Counted from the stretch's first letter, positions 7,161-14,631 are shown. The stretch is 15,195 nucleotides of DNA from UBA9732 sp963621975 (GCA_963621975.1 CAVFGI010000028.1:1-15195); one strand, 5' to 3'. Made by a program: numbers and translations. The notes: generated from the sequence alone by a model not told the origin.

Positions 7161-7504
7161 TTTCCAGAATAAAATCTAGAATCCCAATCACTTTCTCTCT
7201 TTTTTCTTTCTTTTTCTTCTGTTGTTTCATTTGAAGAAACAAAATCTTCTGGCTCTGGATTGTAATAATACTTGTTTTTACTTTTTTTGGTGTTATTACC
7301 CTCTTCTTCCTCAAATGGATTTACAGGAAGAATAAAGCCCAAAATAGCATAGATAATTAAACAAGGAAACACAGCTGTAAAGATGGCTACGAGAATAAAA
7401 ACGAGCCTAACAGCATCTACAGAAAAATCTTTCCACTGGGCAATGCCCTTACAAACCCCAAAGATTTCACCATTTTTTGATCTATAAAGTCTTTTTGTTG
7501 CCAT
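7157..7504 (-). CDS. pspC: PspC-domain phage shock membrane protein
   Basis: A 115-residue protein with an N-terminal PspC domain (about 4-62): KRLYRSKNGEIFGVCKGIAQ, then a hydrophobic helix (about 32-60) ending in ILPVNPF. A hydrophilic, charged tail of about 50 residues follows (acidic, then Lys-rich, then mixed). In proteobacteria PspC is an inner-membrane sensor that draws PspA away from PspF; no PspB partner is present here. AAGAGGG (7512-7518) lies 7 bp before the ATG, and the gene starts 15 bp after the pspA stop, so both are transcribed from the sigma-54 promoter at 8251-8266. Its stop codon overlaps that of the Lon-like gene by 4 bp. Confidence 0.92.
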   Translation of the reverse strand: MATKRLYRSKNGEIFGVCKGIAQWKDFSVDAVRLVFILVAIFTAVFPCLIIYAILGFILPVNPFEEEEGNNTKKSKNKYYYNPEPEDFVSSNETTEEKERKKRESDWDSRFYSGN

Positions 7505-7519
7505 TGTTTTTCCCTCTTG

Positions 7520-8224
7520 TTAGTTGTTTTCCATCTTTTTCTTCAATTCATCAAGTTCCTTCTGAATTGCATTTAATTCTTCTAAATCTTTGAACTTCTG
7601 TTCTAAATCTTCATCTTTTTTTGCCTGTTGCTGTTCTTGTTCTTTGCGAGCCTTCATTCTGTCAATTCGCTCTTCCATCCTAGCAAAGCGTTCCATTGGA
7701 TCTTCTTTGTCAAATGAATCGGAAGAACCCTTGTCTGAGAAGCTGGAAAAGTTATAAGAAAAAGAATTCTTTGCATTTTGTTCTTGTGTCTTCTGGCTTT
7801 CTTCTCTCATTTTTTTATACTTTTCCTTGGCACTAGCAAGCTTTTCCTCAAGCTGAGCAATATCTGCCTTGTATTTCTCAATTGCACTCTCATACTTTTG
7901 AGCCTCATCTTTTAACTGAATGAGTGTTTCTGTAAGTTTCTTTTTCTCAAGCAACGCCTCTTTTGCAAGAGCGTCCTTCCCATTAGAAATAGCAAGTTCT
8001 GCTCTAGACTGCCAGCGAGAAATTAAAGCTTCAAGCTCCTTGATTTTTCTATCTGTTGTATTTTTTGAACCAATAACGGAAGCACAACTGGTCTTAATCT
8101 CAATGATAGTGTCCTCCATCTCGTTGATCATAAGCTTAATCATTTTCTCTGGATCTTCAGCTTGGTCCAAAAGTGCATTTATATTTGAATTTACAATGTC
8201 AAGAAATCTTGAAAAAACACCCAT
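7520..8224 (-). CDS. pspA: Phage shock protein A (first paralogue)
   Basis: A 234-residue PspA/IM30 family protein: a peripheral membrane-stabilising coiled-coil protein that in enterobacteria also binds and inhibits PspF. The N-terminus MGVFSRFLDIVNSNINALLDQAEDP is the typical amphipathic helix and family signature, followed by long heptad-like helices (about 25-155). A Ser/Phe-rich break (about 160-180) and a Gln/Lys/Glu-rich terminal coiled coil follow. The start at 8224 fits the family N-terminus and has AAGGAG (8232-8237) upstream; longer in-frame readings back to 8338 would run through the sigma-54 promoter and are rejected. Transcribed with pspC, divergent from pspF. Confidence 0.94.
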   Translation of the reverse strand: MGVFSRFLDIVNSNINALLDQAEDPEKMIKLMINEMEDTIIEIKTSCASVIGSKNTTDRKIKELEALISRWQSRAELAISNGKDALAKEALLEKKKLTETLIQLKDEAQKYESAIEKYKADIAQLEEKLASAKEKYKKMREESQKTQEQNAKNSFSYNFSSFSDKGSSDSFDKEDPMERFARMEERIDRMKARKEQEQQQAKKDEDLEQKFKDLEELNAIQKELDELKKKMENN

Positions 8225-8250
8225 GATAAATCTCCTTACACTTCCTATAT

Positions 8251-8266
8251 AGCAATTTGCATGCCA
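8251..8266 (-). promoter_or_regulatory. Sigma-54 promoter of pspA-pspC
   Basis: Minus-strand TGGCATGCAAATTGCT matches the -24/-12 consensus TGGCACG-N4-TTGCW at every fixed position except one (T for C). GG and GC have the required spacing. Transcription should begin near 8241, leaving a leader of about 17 nt that contains the AAGGAG site. The presence of PspF next door, which works only with sigma-54, supports the call. Confidence 0.9.
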
Positions 8267-8350
8267 ACATGATTTTTCCACCCTAGAAGGCTTCAACCCC
8301 GATATTTTTATAGGTTTAGACCTCTTTGTCTTGGCCATTTTAACCTTTTA

Positions 8351-8365
8351 TGGTAAATTTTACCA
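8351..8365. promoter_or_regulatory. Putative PspF enhancer (UAS) next to the pspF start
   Basis: TGGTAAATTTTACCA is a perfect 7-bp inverted repeat around one base. It lies 84 bp upstream of the pspA sigma-54 promoter, the usual enhancer distance. It ends one base before the pspF ATG, so bound protein would also block pspF transcription. An almost identical palindrome sits upstream of the second pspA promoter (10214-10228). Binding by PspF is inferred, not shown. Confidence 0.75.
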
Positions 8366-8366
8366 C

Positions 8367-9380
8367 ATGGAAAGGCAAAACGAAAACTATATAGGAGAAT
8401 CCGAAGTTTTTCTCGACTTCTTGCATAGAATTGCAGAGGCAGCAACAGTAGACAGAAGTGTTCTTGTAATAGGAGAAAGAGGAAGTGGGAAAGAACTTGC
8501 AGCAAGTAGACTTCATTATTTGTCTAAACGCTGGCAAAAACCTCTTATTACTCTAAATTGTGCAGCTCTTGCTCCTTCTTTAATAGAAAGTGAGCTCTTT
8601 GGATATGAACAAGGGGCCTTCACTGGTGCAAATAAGACCAGAAAAGGACGGTTTGAGGAAGCCCAAGGTGGAACACTCTTTTTGGATGAAATTGGAAACA
8701 TTCCTATGCAAGTTCAAGAAAAAATTCTAAGAGTTGTAGAATATGGAACATATGAAAGGGTTGGCTCTTCAGTAACGCATGAGGCAGATGTAAGAATAAT
8801 TGGAGCTACTAACGCAAATTTAAAAGAACTATGCGCACAAGGAAAATTCAAAGAAGACTTGTTAGACAGGTTAAGTTTTGAAGTAATCTTTGTTCCTCCT
8901 TTAAGGGAAAGAGGAGAAGATATTCTTATTTTAGCAAACTATTTTGCTACTCGCATGTCTATGGAATGTGGAATTGTCAACCCTCCCCCTTTTACAGAAG
9001 AAGTACAAACTCAATTACTTTTGTATTCTTGGCCCGGAAACGTAAGGGAGCTCAAAAATGTAATAGAAAGGGCTGTTTATAGAAGTAAAGGAGAAGTAAT
9101 ATCTTCTATTCAAATCAATCCCTTTATTAATCCGTTTGATAGCCATAAAGCAGATAGAAAACAAACACAAATATGTGATCACAATCCACAAACAATAGCC
9201 TCTTTCTATGATAACATACCAATTAATCAACTAAATACCACGAAAGAAGACATTGAAAGAAATCTCTTAAAAAGGGCTTTAAAAAAAGCAAACGGCAACC
9301 AAAAAGAGGCTGCCGTTCTTATGGAGCTTTCATATGACCAGTTTAGAGGTCTTTATAGAAAGCACAAATCTTCCTTGTAG
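8367..9380 (+). CDS. pspF: PspF-type sigma-54-dependent transcription activator
   Basis: A 337-residue enhancer-binding protein with no N-terminal receiver domain, as in E. coli PspF. Order: AAA+ domain with Walker A GERGSGKE (36-43), the sigma-54 contact loop GAFTGA (83-88), Walker B GTLFLDE, arginine finger region PPLRERGEDI, WPGNVRELKNVIERAVYR, a linker of about 60 residues, and a C-terminal Fis-type helix-turn-helix (NGNQKEAAVLMELSYDQFRG). The start at 8367 puts HYLSKRW with Trp at residue 56 and GAFTGA at 83-88, the same numbering as E. coli PspF, in which Trp56 is reported to contact PspA. Upstream ATG/TTG codons would read through the palindrome and are less likely. No Shine-Dalgarno is seen, and possible -10 elements overlap the palindrome. 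Should activate both pspA promoters. Confidence 0.95.
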   Translation: MERQNENYIGESEVFLDFLHRIAEAATVDRSVLVIGERGSGKELAASRLHYLSKRWQKPLITLNCAALAPSLIESELFGYEQGAFTGANKTRKGRFEEAQGGTLFLDEIGNIPMQVQEKILRVVEYGTYERVGSSVTHEADVRIIGATNANLKELCAQGKFKEDLLDRLSFEVIFVPPLRERGEDILILANYFATRMSMECGIVNPPPFTEEVQTQLLLYSWPGNVRELKNVIERAVYRSKGEVISSIQINPFINPFDSHKADRKQTQICDHNPQTIASFYDNIPINQLNTTKEDIERNLLKRALKKANGNQKEAAVLMELSYDQFRGLYRKHKSSL

Positions 9381-9382
9381 AA

Positions 9383-9396
9383 GTTTTTGCAAAAAC
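9383..9396. terminator. Possible weak bidirectional terminator between pspF and the second pspA
   Basis: GTTTTTGCAAAAAC is a perfect palindrome in the 26-bp gap between the convergent stops. The stem would be AT-rich and short (about 5 bp with a TGCA loop), with no long U-run, so this is a weak candidate. The gap contains nothing better. Confidence 0.3.
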
Positions 9397-9406
9397 CTCT
9401 GTGCAA

Positions 9407-10060
9407 TTATTTTGCAAATTGAGCCTTGAGTTCATTAAACTCAGCTTCTACACTAACATCCTGTTCCATACAAACAAAAGAAGATTCAACCTTGTTCGAC
9501 TGCGAGACAACAGAGGCTTCTGCTTCAAGTCTTTCAACCTTCTCTTCCATTTCATTAAAGCGTTTAACTGCATCCGAGCAATCAAAAGAATTAATCTGTT
9601 TCTCCATTTCAATCTTTTCTTTTGCATGCTCTGCTCGTGCAACCAAAGTTCTTTCCTTTGCTTTAACTTCCTGAAGTTTTTCAGAAAGTTTTGCAATTTG
9701 AACTTCTTGGCTTGCAGAAATTTCTTTCAATGTTGTTAACTCCTCTTCAACTTCCTTGACTCTAGCGGCTGTTTTTTGTCTTTCAGCAATTGCTTCCTTT
9801 GCAAGGTCTTCTTTTCCGTTCTTTACAGCCATTTGAGCTCTAACTTCCCAACGAGTAGCCGCAGCCTTATACTCTACCAAAGCCTTTTCTCTTCCCTTAA
9901 TAGTACAAAGAGTCTCTGAAGCACTTTCTTTTGCTTTCTCTAATGTGTCTTCCATTTGAGTAATACTGTACCTAATCATCTTAGAAGGATTTTCCATCTT
10001 ATCTAAAGCATGATTTACATTTGAACTAAAAATGTCGTGAATTCTTTTAAATACGTTCAT
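9407..10060 (-). CDS. PspA-family protein (second paralogue)
   Basis: A 217-residue PspA/IM30 protein: N-terminal amphipathic helix MNVFKRIHDIFSSNVNHALDKMENP, then SITQMEDTLEKAKESASE and long coiled-coil helices with KAAATRWEVRAQMAVKNGKEDLAKEAIAERQ aligning to the same place in the first paralogue. The C-terminal part differs from the first paralogue: a short helix with NEMEEKVERLEAEAS instead of the long Gln/Lys-rich tail. AGGAG lies just upstream of the ATG at 10060. It is a single-gene unit under a perfect sigma-54 promoter, convergent with pspF. It may be a second effector of the same stress response or a competing PspF inhibitor; the sequence does not decide which. Confidence 0.93.
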   Translation of the reverse strand: MNVFKRIHDIFSSNVNHALDKMENPSKMIRYSITQMEDTLEKAKESASETLCTIKGREKALVEYKAAATRWEVRAQMAVKNGKEDLAKEAIAERQKTAARVKEVEEELTTLKEISASQEVQIAKLSEKLQEVKAKERTLVARAEHAKEKIEMEKQINSFDCSDAVKRFNEMEEKVERLEAEASVVSQSNKVESSFVCMEQDVSVEAEFNELKAQFAK

Positions 10061-10121
10061 TTTATAAACTCCTCGTAAGATTTTCTCTTTTACCCACATA
10101 TCTTGTGGACACCCCTCTTAT

Positions 10122-10137
10122 TGCAAAACCCGTGCCA
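10122..10137 (-). promoter_or_regulatory. Sigma-54 promoter of the second pspA
   Basis: Minus-strand TGGCACGGGTTTTGCA is a perfect match to TGGCACG-N4-TTGCW. Transcription should begin near 10111, giving a leader of about 50 nt with AGGAG close to the ATG. Confidence 0.93.
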
Positions 10138-10213
10138 AGTTCACATAAACACATACAATAAAGAGAAATAGAAGAATAAAGCAAAAAACCGTTAAAACAA
10201 AAAATTCCGCTAT

Positions 10214-10228
10214 TGGTAAAATTTACCA
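10214..10228. promoter_or_regulatory. Putative PspF enhancer (UAS) of the second pspA
   Basis: TGGTAAAATTTACCA, a perfect inverted repeat around one base, differs from the site at 8351-8365 only at one central position. It lies 76 bp upstream of the sigma-54 promoter at 10122-10137, in the gap after the trmH-like gene. Apart from this site and the promoter, the 192-bp gap shows nothing else I can name. Confidence 0.75.
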
Positions 10229-10252
10229 TTTAGGTTTTGTAAAAAAAACGGA

Positions 10253-10999
10253 TCAACAAGAGAACCAATGTTGCATAAAGATTCCGGCTGCCACAGAGAC
10301 ATTTAGAGAGCCTTTACTTCCACCAAGAGCAATAGAAACCCTTCTTCCTGCACAAGCAAGAACTGCAGGACTTATACCAAATTCTTCTGAGCCAAGAATC
10401 ACAACACCCCGCACAGGAAAAGAAAAAGTATTAATATCTTCTCCTCCAACTTCTAAAGCAAGAACTTCATCTGCACTATAAGAACTCAAAAAAGCAACAA
10501 CCTCTTCTTCTTTCATAAAGCTCCAATTAACAGTAGAAACTGTTCCCATAGAAGTTCGCTGTGCCCTAACATGCTCCGGGGACGCTGTCCCCTCAACAAG
10601 AATAATCTTACTTATACCAAAAGAGTCTGCACTTCTAAAAATAGCGCCAACATTATAAGGGCTTCTAATTCTATCTAAAACTAAAATTTTATCTTGTAAA
10701 ATTCTTGCTCCAGAGTCCAACTTTCCTGTAGATATTTCTCTAAAATCCCAGTCAGATGGCTCTGCTCCAAGTTGTGTTAATATATCTTTACTAATATCGT
10801 CTAGCTTAATAATAATAGCCTTATACGGCAAGGAAGTGTCAATTTGTTCGTAATTTGTTAAAGATAGGACATTGTTTATATATCCAAAGTCTACTTCTCT
10901 GCCAGAGCTTAAATTAAAAGCAGCTTCATGCATAATGATAGAAATCTTTCTAAGCCTTGTCCTTTCTTTAAGGCTTTCAAGTTTCTTCTTCGTTATCAT
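10253..10999 (-). CDS. SpoU/TrmH-family RNA 2'-O-methyltransferase
   Basis: A 248-residue SPOUT methyltransferase using S-adenosylmethionine. The three SpoU motifs are present: motif 1 around DRIRSPYNVGAIFRSADSFG (about 110-129, with the conserved Asn and Arg), motif 2 VVILGSEEFGIS, and motif 3 GSKGSLNVSVAAG near the C-terminus. The target (rRNA or tRNA, and which residue) cannot be told from the sequence. The first 100 residues do not look like the usual L30e-like RNA-binding domain of RlmB-type enzymes. The ATG at 10999 has AAGGGG (11007-11012) 7 bp upstream, and the gene overlaps the end of rsmI by 23 bp, so the two are probably translated together. Confidence 0.9.
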   Translation of the reverse strand: MITKKKLESLKERTRLRKISIIMHEAAFNLSSGREVDFGYINNVLSLTNYEQIDTSLPYKAIIIKLDDISKDILTQLGAEPSDWDFREISTGKLDSGARILQDKILVLDRIRSPYNVGAIFRSADSFGISKIILVEGTASPEHVRAQRTSMGTVSTVNWSFMKEEEVVAFLSSYSADEVLALEVGGEDINTFSFPVRGVVILGSEEFGISPAVLACAGRRVSIALGGSKGSLNVSVAAGIFMQHWFSC

Positions 11000-11687
11000 C
11001 TAACGCCCCTTTACTTTGAGACCCCTGAGGTAAAACACAGAGAGCAAACTCTCCTTTTACCACTTTAAGATCATCTTTAACCTGTAACGGAGTTCCACTG
11101 ATAATTTGTTCAAAAGCTTTTGTTAATTCTCTCCCTAGCACAATAGTTCGTTCAGGACATAGCTCACAAAGCTCATCTAATAACTTTTCAATTCTAAATG
11201 GTGATTCATAAATAATAAAAGCTTCATTACGAGACAAAAGCTCTTTTACTCTATTTTTTCTTCTTCCACTCTTAGGGCTTAAAAACCCTTCAAAAGTAAA
11301 AGTTTTTCCGGCCATTCCTGCTGCACTAATTAGTGTTACACAAGCACTTGCCCCAGGAATTGGAACAACTGTAAAGCCAGATTCTCGTACCGCTCTTACC
11401 AACCTGCTTCCTGGATCACTTACGCCTGGTGTACCTGCATCACTTACATAGGCAACAGATAATCCCTGTGCTAATAAATTAACAATTCCAGCACTTGAAA
11501 CTTCTTCATTATGAGCATGACACGCAATAAGACGCTTCCCTGTAATTTCAAGGTGATTTAACATCATTTGGGTATGCCGAGTATCTTCACAAGCAATGAC
11601 ATCGGCCTCTTTTAAGACTCGAATTGCACGTAGGGTGATGTCTTCAAGATTTCCAATTGGTGTGGCCACAACAAATAATATGCTCAT
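10977..11687 (-). CDS. rsmI: 16S rRNA 2'-O-ribose C1402 methyltransferase
   Basis: A 236-residue tetrapyrrole-methylase-fold enzyme; RsmI methylates the ribose of C1402 in the decoding centre. Motifs: VATPIGNLEDITLRA, ACEDTRHT, YVSDAGTPGVSDPG, VPIPGASA, FEGFLSPKSGRRKNR, IIYESPFRI and VLGRELTKAFEQIISG. The start at 11687 is fixed by the ATGA overlap with the esterase stop; a longer reading from 11714 is unlikely. The protein is about 50 residues shorter than E. coli RsmI and ends soon after the catalytic fold, so the C-terminal helical domain seen in longer members is missing. Its tail is acidic (DDNEEET). Confidence 0.94.
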   Translation of the reverse strand: MSILFVVATPIGNLEDITLRAIRVLKEADVIACEDTRHTQMMLNHLEITGKRLIACHAHNEEVSSAGIVNLLAQGLSVAYVSDAGTPGVSDPGSRLVRAVRESGFTVVPIPGASACVTLISAAGMAGKTFTFEGFLSPKSGRRKNRVKELLSRNEAFIIYESPFRIEKLLDELCELCPERTIVLGRELTKAFEQIISGTPLQVKDDLKVVKGEFALCVLPQGSQSKGALDDNEEET

Positions 11688-12808
11688 TTCCAGTGATCCT
11701 TTATGTAAGAACAAGCCTCCTTGAGAGCTTCCTCGCCCTCTGGGATAAGCTGATAAAATTGAACAAATCCGTGAATTGTGCTCTTATAGTTGTGAAGTGT
11801 AGAGTTCGTGCCTAGCATGGTAAGAAGAGCATGGTACATAACGCCATCATCTCGCAAAGTGTCTGCACCGGCAACTTGAATTAGATGATCTGCAAGAACA
11901 TAGCTGCCATCCTCATCCACCTCAACGGCGGCCTTTGCGTACTCATTTTCCCAATTATCTATTTCAATTGTGCCCTGAAGCATTAAAAGAGGAGATGCAT
12001 ACGGCTCATAGGCGTCGTCCGAATCCTCCAAGTAATCATCAATAACTTGGGTCATCAATTTGCCACTGAGCATAACCTTGCGTCCATCAAAACCCCCAAA
12101 AAGAAAATGCGAAGCTTTAATTTCTTCCTTAACAGTCAAGCTTGGATACATCAAGACCACGCAAGAAGGTTGGTCCATATCATTTTCCTTCAATCTAATT
12201 GCGAGCCCTGTGGCAAAATTTCCGCCAGAAGAATCGCCTGCAATGGCCACCCTACTTGAATCTGCACCATACTCAAAGGCGTGTTCTAACATATAACAGT
12301 ATGCATCCCACACATCTTCAACCCCTGCAGGAAACTTGTTTTCAGGGGCTAGCCTGTAGTCAGCAAAGAAGACCACCGCATTCAACCTATCTGCCAACTC
12401 CCCAACAAAAGACTGATAAGTGAGATAATTTCCGCTATTGTACGCCCCTCCATGTGTGTAGAACAAGATTGGCAAGGACTCAGCACTATTTTCATTCCAC
12501 TTTTTAGGGTATGCAACCCACAACTTGCAATTCGTTAGCTGTACAGAAATTGCAATGCGGTCTTCCTTCAGCACCGGCTCGGGTTGCCCCTTAAACGTGC
12601 CATCTGAATTCATATATTTATTCATCATGTACAGCGCTAAGGCCGATGCCTCTGACAACTTTGTTTCAGGATCCAGAGTTTGTTGTAGTTGTTTAACTTC
12701 TTCTCTACTTACTCCTAGCTTAGATCTAACAAACTCCGTCTTAATTGTAGAACAAGAAGAAAGCAAAAGAGCAACTATTGCCAGTGAAAAAACGAGAACC
12801 TTTTTCAT
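11684..12808 (-). CDS. Lipoprotein esterase, alpha/beta hydrolase (HSL family)
   Basis: A 374-residue predicted lipoprotein. The signal peptide (MKKVLVFSLAIVALLLSSC) ends in an LSSC lipobox with Cys19, to be processed by LspA. The hydrolase part is intact: oxyanion region YTHGGAY (117-123), ADYRLAPENKFP (149-160), nucleophile elbow GDSSGG (Ser193), GADTLRDD with Asp316, and IHGF with His346. A stretch of about 30 residues (280-308) before the Asp motif looks like an insertion. Substrate unknown; a short-chain acyl or acetyl esterase on the cell surface or in the periplasm is plausible. It follows aspS by 18 bp on the same strand. Only AGG very close to the ATG is available as a ribosome binding site. 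Its stop overlaps the rsmI start (ATGA). Confidence 0.88.
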   Translation of the reverse strand: MKKVLVFSLAIVALLLSSCSTIKTEFVRSKLGVSREEVKQLQQTLDPETKLSEASALALYMMNKYMNSDGTFKGQPEPVLKEDRIAISVQLTNCKLWVAYPKKWNENSAESLPILFYTHGGAYNSGNYLTYQSFVGELADRLNAVVFFADYRLAPENKFPAGVEDVWDAYCYMLEHAFEYGADSSRVAIAGDSSGGNFATGLAIRLKENDMDQPSCVVLMYPSLTVKEEIKASHFLFGGFDGRKVMLSGKLMTQVIDDYLEDSDDAYEPYASPLLMLQGTIEIDNWENEYAKAAVEVDEDGSYVLADHLIQVAGADTLRDDGVMYHALLTMLGTNSTLHNYKSTIHGFVQFYQLIPEGEEALKEACSYIKDHWK

Positions 12809-12826
12809 ACCTAATATTCTACAATA

Positions 12827-14608
12827 CTAATTTTCCTCTTTTTTGATAATCAAATGAAGTTCATCAAGCTGCTTTTGGTCTACGTCGTTTGGACAATCGT
12901 CCATAGGAGAGATTGCAAAGCTGTTCTTTGGGAAAGCAATAACTTCCTTAATTGAAGACTGCTCGCTCATAATCATGACCATACGATCAATACCAGGAGC
13001 AATTCCCCCGTGTGGTGGTGGTCCAAACTTAAACGCATTAAGCAGGAAGCCAAACTTCTTTTCGCCTTCTTCATCCGAGAAGTTGCAAATACGGAAGATC
13101 CTCTTTTGAAGTTCAACATCATGAATTCTTATTGAACCAGAGGCACATTCATATCCATTACAAACCATGTCGTACAAATCACCACGAACTTCGCCGGGAT
13201 TTTCTTCAAGAGTATCAATATACTTGGCTTGTGGCATGCTGAACATGTGGTGAGCTGCTTCCCAATGGCCTTCGTCCTCGTTGTACTCAAATAATGGGAA
13301 GTCAACAATCCAGCAGAATTCAAAGCCCGGTTTAATAATGCCAAGGTCTTTTCCAAGTTTGGATCTAATAGCACCAGCAGAGGCACAACATTTCTTCCAG
13401 TTCTCGTGAGCAACCATGAGAATTACATCACCATCTTTTGCGCCCATGAAGTCACAGACTTCTTTTTCATGTCCAACAAAGAACTTTGCAGCACTACCAG
13501 AAAGAGCATTGTTTGCGCCAACTTTAATGAAAGGAACAAACTGGGCCCCATACACTTTAGCTGCGGCTGCAATTTCATCAAGATACTTTCTTGTAAAATC
13601 AAATCCTTCTGTTTTTGGAGCACAAATGGCTTTAACATATCCCTTATTGGCTAAAATTGTCTTATAAGCATCAAATGAGGACATCATTACAAGATCTTTT
13701 ATATCTTTGATTTCACATCCAAATCTAAGATCTGGCTTGTCGCAACCATAGGTGTTCATTGCATCAAAGTAATCAATTCTTCTGAAATGAGCAGGAAGCT
13801 CATAGTTCATAACTTCCTTGAAAACATGGCCAAAGAGTCTTTCTATCAGAGCAAGGACATCGTCTCTTTTAACAAAGCTCATTTCAATGTCTAACTGTGT
13901 GAACTCAAGCTGTCTGTCTCCTCTTGCATCTTCATCTCTGTAGCATCTTGCAATCTGGAAGTACTTGTCAAAACCACTTACCATGAGAAGTTGCTTGTAA
14001 AGCTGTGGACTCTGAGGTAGGGCATAGAATTTTCCAGGATACTTTCTAGATGGAACAAGGAAGTCTCTTGCTCCTTCTGGAGTGGACCTAATAAGAGTAG
14101 GCGTTTCAATTTCATAGAAGCCTTCTGTGTAAAGATATTCTCTTATTGCTTTGATAAACTCATGTCTGAGCTTAATTCTATTCTGCATTCCACTTGAACG
14201 AAGGTCCAAGAATCTATACTTAAGTCTCAAATCTTCATTTGCAGCATTCTCGCTGTCAATCATAAACGGAAGAGTTGCACACTTTGACAAGACAGAAATC
14301 TTTTCAGCCTTAACTTCAACTTCACCAGTTGCCATGTCATGGTTTACCATATTTTCAGGTCTAAGTCTTACAACCCCTGTAACCGCAATGCAATATTCCA
14401 TCCTGAGCTCTGAAGCGGTCTTTTGAAGCTCAGGACTAGCATCATCATCTACAACAACTTGGGTAATGCCATACCTATCTCTTAGATTGATGAAATGAAG
14501 TGCACCGTGATTTCTATCCCTATGCACCCAGCCGTTAAGAACAACAGTTTTTCCCGCGTCAGCTCCTCTGAGCTCTCCGCATGTTACAGTACGCTGATCA
14601 AAATTCAT
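12827..14608 (-). CDS. aspS: Aspartyl-tRNA synthetase
   Basis: Charges tRNA-Asp with aspartate. The protein has 593 residues, typical for the bacterial type with the GAD insertion. It has an N-terminal OB-fold (GWVHRDRNHGALHFINLRDR), then YRFLDLRSSGMQNR, the class II region TPEGARDFLVPSR / YALPQSPQLYKQLLM, motif 2 CYRDEDARGDRQLEFTQLD, and motif 3 GPPPHGGIAPGIDRMVM near the end. The ATG at 14608 has AGAGGT 7 bp upstream; the longer reading from 14641 adds non-family residues. His34 in the OB-fold matches the position where non-discriminating bacterial AspRS enzymes have His and discriminating ones Leu, hinting that it may also charge tRNA-Asn. First gene of the aspS-esterase-rsmI-trmH run. Confidence 0.97.
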   Translation of the reverse strand: MNFDQRTVTCGELRGADAGKTVVLNGWVHRDRNHGALHFINLRDRYGITQVVVDDDASPELQKTASELRMEYCIAVTGVVRLRPENMVNHDMATGEVEVKAEKISVLSKCATLPFMIDSENAANEDLRLKYRFLDLRSSGMQNRIKLRHEFIKAIREYLYTEGFYEIETPTLIRSTPEGARDFLVPSRKYPGKFYALPQSPQLYKQLLMVSGFDKYFQIARCYRDEDARGDRQLEFTQLDIEMSFVKRDDVLALIERLFGHVFKEVMNYELPAHFRRIDYFDAMNTYGCDKPDLRFGCEIKDIKDLVMMSSFDAYKTILANKGYVKAICAPKTEGFDFTRKYLDEIAAAAKVYGAQFVPFIKVGANNALSGSAAKFFVGHEKEVCDFMGAKDGDVILMVAHENWKKCCASAGAIRSKLGKDLGIIKPGFEFCWIVDFPLFEYNEDEGHWEAAHHMFSMPQAKYIDTLEENPGEVRGDLYDMVCNGYECASGSIRIHDVELQKRIFRICNFSDEEGEKKFGFLLNAFKFGPPPHGGIAPGIDRMVMIMSEQSSIKEVIAFPKNSFAISPMDDCPNDVDQKQLDELHLIIKKEEN

Positions 14609-14631
14609 GCTATGTACCTCTTTGAGCACCA

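Noticed and set aside
8310..8321. AGGTTTAGACCT as a second PspF site upstream of pspA
   Set aside because: Half-site spacing differs from the two clear palindromes and the centre is imperfect; no matching site exists upstream of the second pspA.
8225..8338. N-terminal extension of the first PspA back to 8338
   Set aside because: It would translate through the sigma-54 promoter and leader; MGVFSRF at 8224 is the family N-terminus and has AAGGAG upstream.
10231..10252. Terminator after the trmH-like gene
   Set aside because: There is a T-run on the minus strand but no stem that pairs before it.
14339..14350. ATGGTTTACCAT, similar to the psp palindrome
   Set aside because: Lies inside aspS coding sequence, its half-sites are 2 bp apart rather than 7, and no sigma-54 promoter is near.
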